64,000 nt of DNA. Origin: Streptomyces sp. NBRC 110028. GTDB taxonomy: Bacteria > Actinomycetota > Actinomycetes > Streptomycetales > Streptomycetaceae. A program made the position numbers and the translations under genes. The stretch spans positions 124,001-188,000 of the forward strand of contig NZ_BBUZ01000025.1 in assembly GCF_001417735.1 (NCBI RefSeq). Reading direction: 5' to 3'. How positions within the stretch are numbered: position 1 is the first letter of the stretch; every line of letters starts with the position of its first letter. Below are positions 19,003 to 28,510 of the stretch, one piece after another. Under the pieces are notes generated by a model, which made no database searches, was not told where the DNA came from, and was given only the letters and a program-made list of their open reading frames with translations.

Positions 19003-22000
19003 ACCAGAGCACAGTAGGCCGGAAGTTCGCCAACGAACTCCTGAACCAACTTGAAGACCTTGAGATGCCCCTCCTCATGTGGGGCGTGACGGAAGGCGCG
19101 CTCTCAGAGGATGACGTCCTCAACTGCATCGAGCAGTTCCTCGACGAATGCGACAATCCGCCGGCACTATCGGCCGTCGAGATCCTCCGCGAGATGCAGG
19201 GCCGCGCGCTGCTCTTCAAGGTGCCCTGGCCTAGCGACGGATCGATCCGCTACCGCACTCGTTTTGCCGAAGCCCTGCGCTTGACCGCCGGACTGCGTCA
19301 ACTCTTCCGCCCCCGCGGAGACTGGGCAGACGACACACCCAACGGATGGTGGCGGCAAGGGAAGCGACTCGTTGCTGACTACCGCCTACACGTTCGCTAT
19401 CGTCGTTACCCTGATCGAGATATTCCGGGCTCCCAAGCACTCAAGGAGTTGCGCACCCTTCCAGGTTGGGGCGATCTCCAAGACCGCGTTGCCCAGGACC
19501 AACTGGGCGGCAAGAACCTCGCTCGTTTTCAGTTGGAGGCAACGCAAGCTGTCTTCTCCTCACTCCAGGGCCAAAACCGTTCCAAGGGCATTATCGTCAG
19601 CGCCGGCACCGGTAGCGGCAAGACGCTGTCCTTCTACCTGCCCGCCTTCGCAGCCATAGCGGAGCACGCGACCAACAGGGTCCAGAACAGGATCCACACT
19701 CTGGCTCTGTATCCGCGAACTGAGTTGCTGCGGGATCAGTTGCGCGATGCGATCGTCAATGCTCGAAGCGTTCAGAGCGCGCTCGTCAGCCAGGGGAAGA
19801 GGCCTCTGCGTCTCGGCGCACTCTACGGAGGCACCCCGAATCACGATGATGACTGGCGACTTCAGCCCGGACGAGGTTCCGGCCGTTGGGCACGTGTAGG
19901 GGACGGCGCCGTGTGTCCCTTCCTTCCCTGTCCCAGCCCTGAGTGTGAAGACGGCGAGTTGATTTGGTCTGACAGGGACCGCGCTGAACGCGTTGAACGC
20001 CTCATATGCCGACGCTGCGGGGACGAAATCCCGGACGGCCAACTCGCCCTCACTCGCGAGTCCTTGAAGAAGAACCCGCCGCACCTGTTGTTCACAACTA
20101 CGGAGATGCTGAACAACTGCAGCGCCGACGGCTACCTCGATAGCCTCCTGGGATGGCGCGGGGGAAGCGTGCCGTCCCTGATGCTCCTCGATGAAGTGCA
20201 CACCTACTCGGGAGTGCACGGGGCGCAGGTCGCCTACCTCCTACGCAGATGGAGGGACGCAGTAGGCAAACCCGTAACTTTCGTGGGCCTCAGCGCCACA
20301 CTGCGCGACGCGAACCAGTTCTTCGCACAGTTGGTCGGCCTGCGCGAGAGTGACGTGGACCCCATTGCACCCGACGATGCCACCATGGTGCGGGAAGGCC
20401 GCGAGTACGCGCTCGCGCTGCGAGGCGACCCAGTCTCGGGAGCCAGTCTCCTGTCCACGTCGATCCAGACTGCGATGCTCTGGGGCCGCGTACTCGACAA
20501 CGGTGACGACGCCTTCCTCTACGGCTCGACTGGGTTCCTATTCACGGATGCCCTGGACGTCACCAACCGTTTCTACAAGTACCTCCGCGACGCCGAGGGC
20601 GACCAGGACCATCGCGGGCGCACGAGTCGCCGGGGTGACGTGCTGGCCGGGTTGCGGTCACGTGCGCGCCCTGAGCCCGGGCCTCGCTACCTCGAGGGAC
20701 AGAACTGGGAACTCGTCGAGCGGGTCGGTCATGAACTCGACCCCGATCTCCGCATGCACCCCTTGATCATCGGGCGAACCTCATCCCAGGACGCGGGGGT
20801 GAACCGCAATGCGAACCTCACGATCGCTACAGCGTCGTTGGAAGTGGGCTTCAACGATCCCCGGGTTGGTCTCGTCCTTCAACACAAGGCACCACGGAAT
20901 GCCGCTTCGTTCATCCAGCGCCGCGGCCGCGCCGGCCGAGAGCGCGGGACTCGGCCGCTGACCATCGTGACCTTGTCGGACTACGGTCGCGATCGCCTGG
21001 CCTACCAGGGCTACGAAACGCTCTTTGCTCCGGAAGTCGCTGCCACGACCCTGCCGCTCAAGAACCGGTACGTCCTCAAGATCCAGGGAGCCCAGGCTCT
21101 TCTTGACTGGGCCGGGCGCAGGATGCGTGTCCAGGTCGGGCGCGGCGACGTGCGCAAGCTCCTGACGACCCCGGATGACCCGAGGATCTTGTCCGAGTAC
21201 GAGAACGAGCGCCTCGGACTGATCAAGATCCTGCATCAACTGCTGACCGAGGAGCGTGTCCAGGACGAGTTTGCACGGCACCTCGTCAAGGCGTTGAAGA
21301 TCAGCGTCGACGATGCACAGGCCGTGTTGTGGGAACAGCCTCGTTCCCTCCTCATGGCCGTCGTGCCCACGGCTCTTCGCCGGCTTCGCTCCCGTTGGGA
21401 ACCTCTTGTAAACGACCCCGGCATGGGCAAGAAGGCCATGCTGCCCGAGTTCATCACCCGCACCCTCTTCGAGCCGCTGAACCTTCCTGAGGTCGATCTG
21501 GAACTCCCCTTCGATAATGGGGATGGATCCATCGAGCACATGCCCATCGGTAAGGCACTGACTGAAGCCGTGCCGGGACGGGTCAGCCGGCGCTTCGGGT
21601 ACCTGGACGACACTCACCGCACGTGGCTCCCCATCCCCGACGACGACGGCAATGTGCTCAACCTGAGAGAAATCGTCACCGAGGGCAGGCTGGAGGGCAC
21701 CTGGCAGCCTCATGGACATAATGACGCCAGCCTCGAAGTCGTCCGCCCCTTGAGCCTGGCGCTTTCCCAACCCGATCCCGACATCGTGGACCAGTCCCAC
21801 GGCCAGCCGCAATGGGGCACCCAGATCGTCGTGGAGGACGACGCGCCCCTCAGTGAGGGCACCGTGCCGAAGCCGTCCCCCTGGCAACGTCGCATTGACA
21901 CGGTCAGCTTTGCGACTCACGCGGCCGGCAACCCTGTACAAGTGCGCCGCATGACGTTCGGCGCTGAGTGCAACGTCCGCCGGGAACGCCAGAACAGTCA

Positions 22001-23504
22001 AGCCCGCACTGTTCGGTACGAACTCCGGGGACGACCGGCCGCACTCGGATTCGCCTTGGGCGTCGATGCCATCCGCTTCGAACTCAAGCCACTCAACCTC
22101 GACGATCCGGCTGTCAGGGAGTACCTCACTACCCCTCAGTGGCGCTCGCTGGCCTTCTTGCACACGGTTCAGGATGATCAGGCCTTGGCCGAGATCTCCG
22201 ACAGTTTCCAGAGGGAGCGCCTGGCCCAGATCTATCTGACCGCGTTCGCTCTGGCCGGACTCGACGGGAACCGCACGAACGCTGACGTCCGTGCGCTGCT
22301 GAAGAACGGTTCCTGGACTCAGGATCTCTCCAAGATCTTCCAGGTGCTCTACCGTGACTCCGACGTGACTGAGCAGGAGGTCGACGGTGATCGACTCGTG
22401 TCAGAGTTGATCAAACTCGTCGCCAACAGCACGGTCATCACAGCTCTGGACAGGGCAGCAGAGCTGCTGGTAGCAGAGGACATTTCAGCCGAGACCAGCC
22501 CGCTCGCCCGGCGCACATACCGCGACACGATGGCAGCTGCGATTCTTGCTGCTGCTCAACGCGCGTGCCCGAACGCACAGGACGGCGACCTCATCGTTGA
22601 CACACTTCCCGGTGAGGGAGAGGACTCGCTCACCGAGGTGTGGCTCAGCGAAACGTCCGTGGGTGGGTTGGGGATCGTCGAGCAGTTGGTCGACTTCTAC
22701 TCGAAGGACCCCCGGCAATTCTGGGGGCTTGTGACGAGCAGCCTCGCGCCAAGCGAATACGAGTACGTCGACGCCACGCTGACCCGGTTCCTCCGGCACG
22801 TCATCGACGAACCCAGCGGAACAGCTGCCCAGGCAATGGCGACACTCCGGGCCGGCAGTTCCGCCAAAGAAGCCGAGGACGCTCTGGACGTCCTTCGCGA
22901 GGCCTGGGCACGGCTCGACGGCCCGCCTCGGCATGCAGCCGTTGCTGCCCTGTCCACGCGCCTTCTGCGCCCGGGGTCCGGACCCGATACTGACGTCACC
23001 GCTCTCGTCCTTGTTGACACATGGACGGAGTTGGAGCAACGTCTCCGGGTCGAGGTCGACGCTCGCGTAATCGCATACGCCGTAGGATCCGGCAAGCTCC
23101 AGTTGGAAGGCGCCAGGTCCCTGACCGCAGACCAGGTCTTCAGTCTTCTGTGGCCCCGTGGCCACCAGGCCCGCACTCAAGACCTGAAGCACTACCAGCC
23201 ATACGCTGACGACCCCGTCCTCGAGCGTCTGCTGGTCCAAGCCGCACACGATGACCGTATACCGGTGATCGACGTCACCAAGCCCACATGGGATAACGCC
23301 TACCGGCAGCAATTGACCGCGACTTCGGCTGTCGAGCTGGTCTGTCCAGCGGGAGACGCAACTCTGATGGCTCAAGCCTTGAAGCAGGTTCCGGTCACGC
23401 CCATCGACAGGGATGTGCTGCGCGTCTACGGAGAAGTCTGCGGCGTGGTCCGCCACCAGAACGAGATTCGAGTCAGGGTCGAATTGAGGGAGGCAGCCCA
23501 GTGA
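18999..23504 (+). CDS. dpdJ: DpdJ, giant DEAD/DEAH-type helicase of the Dpd system
   Basis: 1501 residues from the GTG at 18999, which overlaps the dpdI stop and has AGAGGAAGG upstream; the ATG at 18957 lies inside dpdI and is rejected. Walker A is SAGTGSGKTLSFYLPAF near residue 203, the DEVH box is near 398, GLSATLRD near 430, and motif VI QRRGRAGRERGTRP near 645. A Cys-rich insertion (residues about 305-345, CPFLPCPSPEC then CRRCGDE) probably binds zinc. The C-terminal 500 residues resemble the DUF1998-type region found in Lhr/MrfA-like helicases (SVGGLGIVEQLVDFY). It is expected to be a restriction-side translocase or helicase. It overlaps dpdK by 4 bases. Confidence 0.82.
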   Translation: MNQSTVGRKFANELLNQLEDLEMPLLMWGVTEGALSEDDVLNCIEQFLDECDNPPALSAVEILREMQGRALLFKVPWPSDGSIRYRTRFAEALRLTAGLRQLFRPRGDWADDTPNGWWRQGKRLVADYRLHVRYRRYPDRDIPGSQALKELRTLPGWGDLQDRVAQDQLGGKNLARFQLEATQAVFSSLQGQNRSKGIIVSAGTGSGKTLSFYLPAFAAIAEHATNRVQNRIHTLALYPRTELLRDQLRDAIVNARSVQSALVSQGKRPLRLGALYGGTPNHDDDWRLQPGRGSGRWARVGDGAVCPFLPCPSPECEDGELIWSDRDRAERVERLICRRCGDEIPDGQLALTRESLKKNPPHLLFTTTEMLNNCSADGYLDSLLGWRGGSVPSLMLLDEVHTYSGVHGAQVAYLLRRWRDAVGKPVTFVGLSATLRDANQFFAQLVGLRESDVDPIAPDDATMVREGREYALALRGDPVSGASLLSTSIQTAMLWGRVLDNGDDAFLYGSTGFLFTDALDVTNRFYKYLRDAEGDQDHRGRTSRRGDVLAGLRSRARPEPGPRYLEGQNWELVERVGHELDPDLRMHPLIIGRTSSQDAGVNRNANLTIATASLEVGFNDPRVGLVLQHKAPRNAASFIQRRGRAGRERGTRPLTIVTLSDYGRDRLAYQGYETLFAPEVAATTLPLKNRYVLKIQGAQALLDWAGRRMRVQVGRGDVRKLLTTPDDPRILSEYENERLGLIKILHQLLTEERVQDEFARHLVKALKISVDDAQAVLWEQPRSLLMAVVPTALRRLRSRWEPLVNDPGMGKKAMLPEFITRTLFEPLNLPEVDLELPFDNGDGSIEHMPIGKALTEAVPGRVSRRFGYLDDTHRTWLPIPDDDGNVLNLREIVTEGRLEGTWQPHGHNDASLEVVRPLSLALSQPDPDIVDQSHGQPQWGTQIVVEDDAPLSEGTVPKPSPWQRRIDTVSFATHAAGNPVQVRRMTFGAECNVRRERQNSQARTVRYELRGRPAALGFALGVDAIRFELKPLNLDDPAVREYLTTPQWRSLAFLHTVQDDQALAEISDSFQRERLAQIYLTAFALAGLDGNRTNADVRALLKNGSWTQDLSKIFQVLYRDSDVTEQEVDGDRLVSELIKLVANSTVITALDRAAELLVAEDISAETSPLARRTYRDTMAAAILAAAQRACPNAQDGDLIVDTLPGEGEDSLTEVWLSETSVGGLGIVEQLVDFYSKDPRQFWGLVTSSLAPSEYEYVDATLTRFLRHVIDEPSGTAAQAMATLRAGSSAKEAEDALDVLREAWARLDGPPRHAAVAALSTRLLRPGSGPDTDVTALVLVDTWTELEQRLRVEVDARVIAYAVGSGKLQLEGARSLTADQVFSLLWPRGHQARTQDLKHYQPYADDPVLERLLVQAAHDDRIPVIDVTKPTWDNAYRQQLTATSAVELVCPAGDATLMAQALKQVPVTPIDRDVLRVYGEVCGVVRHQNEIRVRVELREAAQ

Positions 23505-24022
23505 AATCCCAGGAACGAACCCTCCGCACTGGGCAGCACACCGCGATTCGCGTTGACACCATGCTGTCCGCCGCGCTGATTGCGGAGTTCATCGCACCCA
23601 GCGACCACCTGTGGTTGGTGTCCGCATGGATCACCGACGTCCAGGTCCTCGACAACAGCCACGGCGCCTACGACGCACTCTTTGGAGACACCCCTCCCGT
23701 GGGGTGCCGACTCTCAGACGCAGTGGCCCGCATTGCCCATGGTGGCGCACAGGTACACGTCGTGACCCGCGATGATCCCCACAACGAGGACTTCCTGCGC
23801 CGCCTGATGAAGGCGGCATCAGGAACGAAGCTTCACATCGTCCGCGACCCGGATATCCACGAGAAGACGCTGTGCGGGAATGACTGGATGCTGAGTGGAT
23901 CGATGAACTTCACGATCCGAGGCATGGTCCGGAACGACGAAAAGATCACTTACCGGGCAGGCAGCGACGCTGCCGCTCAAGCACGCATTGACCTGGCCGA
24001 GCGGTGGGGGAACGGAGAATGA
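23501..24022 (+). CDS. dpdK: DpdK, phospholipase D-type nuclease of the Dpd system
   Basis: 173 residues with one HKD-type motif: H120-x-K122 followed by the Gly/Ser/Asn element LSGSMNFT (residues 131-138). PLD enzymes with a single motif dimerise to form the active site, as in Nuc and BfiI nucleases, so this is the best candidate for the DNA-cutting subunit of the Dpd restriction arm. GTG start in the end of dpdJ; 4-base overlap with dpdD. Confidence 0.82.
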   Translation: MKSQERTLRTGQHTAIRVDTMLSAALIAEFIAPSDHLWLVSAWITDVQVLDNSHGAYDALFGDTPPVGCRLSDAVARIAHGGAQVHVVTRDDPHNEDFLRRLMKAASGTKLHIVRDPDIHEKTLCGNDWMLSGSMNFTIRGMVRNDEKITYRAGSDAAAQARIDLAERWGNGE

Positions 24023-26040
24023 ACCAGACCACGTCCTGGACCATTGATCGTATCCAGGCGTTCCTGCACAGGTTCTTCGGCGAGGGCAACGACGCGTGGC
24101 CCAAGATGGACCCCAAGCACTCGTGGACAGCGCGCACCGAGCCCTTCGTCAAGATCGCGCTGGGCGATAACGACGCGCCCATCGTTCTCCCTCGTTGGGT
24201 CGCCGCAAATCAGTCGTACTCGATGTACGCCATCGCACGCGACCCAGCAGATGCCGGCAAGACAGCTGAACTCATTGAGGCATTTGCCGGGCCTACGTAC
24301 ATTTACTGCAACATGGAGCGCGGTGGCCTTCGTCCAACTCTCCTCAACCGGGACGATCCCGTAGAACGCGCCGTCATCGACCTGGCTGGCGAACGTTCCA
24401 CTTTCCGGCTGACAACCGGGGAAAGCGACAAGTACCGGCAGGGTCTGACTGATGCTCTGCTACTGATGCAGCAGACCTACCTGAGGCGTCCGCCAAGGCT
24501 ATGGCGCATAGTGAAGCCGGTCGGGCGTCTCATCGCCGAGTTCGACGCGGCTCTCGCGGCCGGCGGCGAAGCTGCGTCGCTTGACCTCCTTGAGCAACTC
24601 GCCGCCGCGGGCGGGCTTACCGCGACGAATCTCGCACATCTCAAGCTCAAGAGACTTGACCGTCTCGGAGCGAGTACCAAGGTGCTGGAGTTCCCGGCAC
24701 TTCAGGACGTAGCCAGGCAAGATCCTCCTGCGCCGGTGAAAGCAGCAATCCTGAACGCCGTGTACACCGTTGCTCTGGAGGAGCCACTCGCGGCTCGGAA
24801 TCTGGAGGCGGCCAAGTCCAACCTCATCACTCACGGCAGGGCCGTCCCCGAGCTGCTCGCAGGCGACCCGCGGTCGTATGGACCGCAGGCCATGACGGTG
24901 CTCCTTCTGGCTTGCGTGATCCTCAAGAACGCAGAGGCCGCAGGCCGGTTCGTGACGGCTGCTGAGGACCTCGACCAAACACCCGAGATCCCCATGCTCG
25001 TGTTGAACGAGGCCAATGCGCTCATTGCCCAGGCTTCGGGCGACCTCGGTGCCTCCACGGTCGCGCAACCCGAGGAGTCGGCAGACACGGCCACTCCGAT
25101 CAACGATTGGCCAGCCCTGTTCTTCGCGCTCGCCGAGGGCGACAGCGCGGCGAAGGACGCACTGGATGAGGAACAGTGGACCCTGTGGCCCACTCCTGCA
25201 GAGCACGATGGGACCCTCGCCGAATTCCTGGACGGGTTGAGCGACGGCGCCGCGCGAGAACTATGGCGGGCAGTGGGCTCGTTCATCGATGCCGTGGGCT
25301 ACGACGACCCCGCACCCGAATGCGCCCACGCATTCATCCGCAACGCAGTGCTTTTCAACCGCTACAGCCCTGGCGACTTGGCGGCCTTGCAGGCGCTGAT
25401 GGAGATCGCACTTCGCGCTGCTCCCTCTGCCGATCAGTACGCGGAGATCCTTAAGGACATCGGTTCGGACACGGATCGGTGGGTTGCTCCCGAACGGGCC
25501 TCGGCCGTCTTGGACTTCGTCGACCGCTTGTTCCTTGCAGCGTGCCCTGATCCTGAGGCCCGCACGAGCCTGTGCTCGCAGCTGCTCGGGCCTCTGTCTG
25601 CACACAGCCGCCGCCTCACTGAGGCAGACCTTGCCTTCGCGCGCCGGCTCTCTGAAGACCTCGGCATCAGCTTCTCCTGGGATGCTTCTGCTGGCGAAGA
25701 CGGCAAGGAGAGCACGCCCGTCGAGTTCCCCTCGGCGACACTGCTGCTCTACTCACTGGACGAGGCAGTGCTCACCCGATGCCAGGAGGAACTGAAGCGG
25801 CTCGCTCCCGCTGTGAAGGTCTTGACGGCTTACGACCATGTAGGCACGCCGCAACTGCGGCAGAAGGCCCGTACTGCGAATGTGATCGTTTTGGCCACGC
25901 GCTGCGCCAAGCACGCGGCCACCGGCTTCATTGATCAGAACAAGACGACAAAGCACGTCGGATATGCGAACGGGAGTGGCTCCGCATCACTCCTCCGCGC
26001 TGCGGTCGATGCGCTCCGCCTCGCAGCAGCAGAGTCCTAA
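24019..26040 (+). CDS. dpdD: DpdD, accessory protein of the Dpd system
   Basis: 673 residues from the ATG at 24019, preceded by GGGGGAACGGAG and overlapping the dpdK stop. No enzymatic motif was found. An N-terminal alpha/beta part is followed by a long helical middle. The C-terminal Rossmann-like segment (TLLLYSLDEAVLTRCQEELKR, then VIVLATRCAKHAATGFI, then a Gly/Ser-rich end) resembles a response-sensor or DUF2325-like fold, though that is tentative. It closes the operon and is followed by a bidirectional hairpin. The assignment rests on operon position and length. Confidence 0.72.
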   Translation: MNQTTSWTIDRIQAFLHRFFGEGNDAWPKMDPKHSWTARTEPFVKIALGDNDAPIVLPRWVAANQSYSMYAIARDPADAGKTAELIEAFAGPTYIYCNMERGGLRPTLLNRDDPVERAVIDLAGERSTFRLTTGESDKYRQGLTDALLLMQQTYLRRPPRLWRIVKPVGRLIAEFDAALAAGGEAASLDLLEQLAAAGGLTATNLAHLKLKRLDRLGASTKVLEFPALQDVARQDPPAPVKAAILNAVYTVALEEPLAARNLEAAKSNLITHGRAVPELLAGDPRSYGPQAMTVLLLACVILKNAEAAGRFVTAAEDLDQTPEIPMLVLNEANALIAQASGDLGASTVAQPEESADTATPINDWPALFFALAEGDSAAKDALDEEQWTLWPTPAEHDGTLAEFLDGLSDGAARELWRAVGSFIDAVGYDDPAPECAHAFIRNAVLFNRYSPGDLAALQALMEIALRAAPSADQYAEILKDIGSDTDRWVAPERASAVLDFVDRLFLAACPDPEARTSLCSQLLGPLSAHSRRLTEADLAFARRLSEDLGISFSWDASAGEDGKESTPVEFPSATLLLYSLDEAVLTRCQEELKRLAPAVKVLTAYDHVGTPQLRQKARTANVIVLATRCAKHAATGFIDQNKTTKHVGYANGSGSASLLRAAVDALRLAAAES

Positions 26041-26045
26041 CAGAA

Positions 26046-26075
26046 CGGCGGCCGCCCAGGACCGGGCGGCCGCCG
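26046..26075. terminator. Bidirectional terminator between the two converging dpd operons
   Basis: A perfect 12-bp stem (CGGCGGCCGCCC at 26046-26057 and its complement at 26064-26075) with a 6-base loop lies between the stop of dpdD and the end of the minus-strand dpdB. It is well placed to stop transcripts from both sides. Confidence 0.8.
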
Positions 26076-26111
26076 CAGCAAGGCCTCGGGCAGCGCCAGG
26101 CGAGCTATGGG

Positions 26112-27209
26112 CTAGGCGCTGACTCGGGCTTGCAGATAGCTGCTGAGCAGCCGTACGTCCTTGGACGTATTCTGCAGGCTGTTCCAGTTGGGCTGATGGT
26201 CATCTCCGAAGTTCCATTTCCCCGAGGTCCAGGCCACGTGCTCTTCCAGCCCACGCAGAATGGCACGGACGTCATCCCAGTCGACCTTGTCGACCGGGAC
26301 ATCCGCAGTGAGCCGGTCCATGACGAAGCCCATCGCCTGGATGCCCACCCCATGGGTCAGCCTGGACTCCTTCGGGGGCTTCCCCCACGCCTCGCGGAAG
26401 ATGCTTGCCACTGGCGTCCAGAAGGCCAGCAGGTGGGCCAGCATCCGCTCCTCGTCCCCGGTGCCGTCGGTGGCGTTGCGGTACTGGTACAAGGCGCCCT
26501 CGTAGATGCTGTGCTCCAGCATCTTCAGAACGCTGTTGTCCTTGATGTCTCCGGTGGGGGATGTGGGACTGCTGATCCTTCCGCTGAAGGGACCGTCCCC
26601 CATATTCAGGTGGACCATGAGCCTCGCGGCGAGTGCCCTGCGCGCGAGAGAGCGCGGCAGCTGGCCGGTGGTCTCGGGCAGGAGCTCGTACACGAGTCCC
26701 TTGGGGAGCGGCTTGGTGGAGTTGACCAGGATGAACTGCGACCGCTGCTCTTCCTGCCCGGATGCGATGAAGCCCACGGCGGCGACAGGGAACTCAGCGA
26801 GGTCAGCGTCCCTGATGGCGGCGCTGCGCTGCTGTCCGTCCACGAGCCAGGCAGGCTTCTCGTCGTCGGCCAGTGACTCGTCGACCGGGATGATCAGCTC
26901 GCCCGGGATGGAGTACTTCACATCGCCGCCGCGGACCGCTGGTTCGAACCTCACCCGCTCGTCGAACGCGAGGACCACGGCGTTAGGGAGCATCGCTCCC
27001 TCGGACTCGAGGTAGCGGCGGATTGAGCGGATGTGGCTGAGGACCTCGGGCCGCTGGTACCCCTGCAACCGCTTCTGGTCATCACGGCGGATGCGCGACA
27101 CGGCGGCGAAGTCGTGCAGTTTCTTGCCGTCGACGGCGAAGCAGTAGATCTCCTTGGTGCCTTGGAGGATCTTGAGGGCGGGTAGCTTCAGCTCGTAGCG
27201 GTCGGCCAC
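26112..27209 (-). CDS. dpdB: DpdB, ParB/DGQHR-type ATPase (first copy)
   Basis: 365 residues; GTG start with AGGAGATGAT upstream. The core DGQQR motif (residues 124-128) is the DGQHR-type signature of DndB/DpdB-like proteins of the ParB nuclease/ATPase superfamily. A GYQRP block lies at 50-54. DpdB acts with DpdA to insert preQ0 into DNA and is ATP-dependent in the Salmonella system. This copy is last in the minus-strand operon, 47 bases after dpdA. A second copy at 28507-29649 shares the motif spacing exactly but differs through most of its sequence and in base composition, so the two are ancient paralogues, not a recent duplication. Confidence 0.83.
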   Translation of the reverse strand: MADRYELKLPALKILQGTKEIYCFAVDGKKLHDFAAVSRIRRDDQKRLQGYQRPEVLSHIRSIRRYLESEGAMLPNAVVLAFDERVRFEPAVRGGDVKYSIPGELIIPVDESLADDEKPAWLVDGQQRSAAIRDADLAEFPVAAVGFIASGQEEQRSQFILVNSTKPLPKGLVYELLPETTGQLPRSLARRALAARLMVHLNMGDGPFSGRISSPTSPTGDIKDNSVLKMLEHSIYEGALYQYRNATDGTGDEERMLAHLLAFWTPVASIFREAWGKPPKESRLTHGVGIQAMGFVMDRLTADVPVDKVDWDDVRAILRGLEEHVAWTSGKWNFGDDHQPNWNSLQNTSKDVRLLSSYLQARVSA

Positions 27210-27256
27210 ATCATCTCCTGTTGGGTTACTTTGGGTGTTATGCGCGTTCTGGGTGA

Positions 27257-28510
27257 TTATGTGAACGACAGCTTGCGCATCTTTGCTTCGAGTACCGTCA
27301 TGTTATGGAATCCGCGGCGCTTGTTACGCTCGGACCCACGGAATATGACCATCTCGATCTTGTGTTCCCGGCAGAGGTCACATGTGCAGTGCTTCCATGG
27401 CCTGTCAGCCAGCGTGGCGCCGTATCGCTTCAGTTGGTTGTCCAACTGCTTCAGCTTCTTGGCATCGCCGAGGAGCACCTGGTAGCGGCGCAAGGCATCC
27501 AAGACCTCTGAGGCATCCACCAAATCCTTGTCGTAATCACGCAGCAGTTGAAGGCACTCTCGCTCGGCCTTGATTGCTTCGGATTGGGATACGACGCCGG
27601 CCAGGATCAATCGCTTGAGAGCTGGATTTCCGTCGACCTGTGGAACGCGAATCGCCGTATAGGCCTTATCTGCGGTGTGATAGTTGTTGCGCTCATCCAT
27701 AAAGGCCTGACGGAAAGCAGAGGTGCTATCGAAGCTTTCTACGTGAAATTTCGCGAATTCTTCCATGCTGTCTACGCGAGTGATTCCGAGGAGATGGAAG
27801 TCAACTCCTTCTGCGCGAACTTGTGCAATCCTCTTCAGGCACGCCACGATCTCGGGCGTCTTTAGTGGAACCATGCCACCTAGGGCAATCCGCTTGTAGC
27901 CCATTTTCTGAAGTCGGGCAACGCTGTCGGCGTAGCTGTCCGGGCTCCAGCCCTGTGCTGCGCCGACCGGTTCGAGCTTGTCGTCTTCTTCCAGGATCTT
28001 GGAATTGCGTGATCGGACAGCAGCGATGAATTCTTCAGCCAACTCCAGCGAGATCTCGCGTCGCTTTACCCATGCAGGGTTTGCGTCCTCTTCGGTGAGT
28101 TCGGGCTCATATCCGAAGATTACGTGGTCGATGCTGATTCCGGAGTTGAACTTGCAGCCGATATAGAAGTCGAGTACCTGATCAACCGTATAGGGTGGGC
28201 GCTCTTCGTTGATATAGTTGAAGGCTCCGCAGTCTCCCAGACTGCTCATCGTCTTGGGGAGCCTGAAGAAATTCCGCACGCCAAGCCGGTAGAGACGTTC
28301 ACGCTGCGGTGCGCTGTACTTACCCGCCCCCTTGACGGACCCGTCGACAATGGCCTTGCTGACCAGGATGCCGTCGTAAGGTGCCGGCTTCACAGCCTGA
28401 TGGGCGTAGAAATCGTCCCGTTGTCGGACGCGAAAAGGAGAATACTCGTCATTGAGGAAGTCATAACTCGGACTGACCTGGTCCTGACTGTCCGGAAAGT
28501 AGAACCTCAC
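27257..28510 (-). CDS. dpdA: DpdA, TGT-like DNA guanine transglycosylase
   Basis: 417 residues. It should exchange guanine in DNA for preQ0, as tRNA-guanine transglycosylase does in tRNA. Key features: the Asp of the substrate pocket in LGDCGAFNYI (D93); the substrate-loop glycines in ALGGMVPLKT (about 209-218); the putative nucleophile Asp in ESFDSTSAFRQ (D261); and the zinc site C375-x-C377-x2-C380 with H402. The N-terminus and length fit DpdA rather than tRNA enzymes. The GTG start overlaps the upstream dpdB stop by 4 bases. Base composition is visibly poorer in G+C than in the neighbouring first dpdB copy. Confidence 0.88.
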   Translation of the reverse strand: MRFYFPDSQDQVSPSYDFLNDEYSPFRVRQRDDFYAHQAVKPAPYDGILVSKAIVDGSVKGAGKYSAPQRERLYRLGVRNFFRLPKTMSSLGDCGAFNYINEERPPYTVDQVLDFYIGCKFNSGISIDHVIFGYEPELTEEDANPAWVKRREISLELAEEFIAAVRSRNSKILEEDDKLEPVGAAQGWSPDSYADSVARLQKMGYKRIALGGMVPLKTPEIVACLKRIAQVRAEGVDFHLLGITRVDSMEEFAKFHVESFDSTSAFRQAFMDERNNYHTADKAYTAIRVPQVDGNPALKRLILAGVVSQSEAIKAERECLQLLRDYDKDLVDASEVLDALRRYQVLLGDAKKLKQLDNQLKRYGATLADRPWKHCTCDLCREHKIEMVIFRGSERNKRRGFHNMTVLEAKMRKLSFT

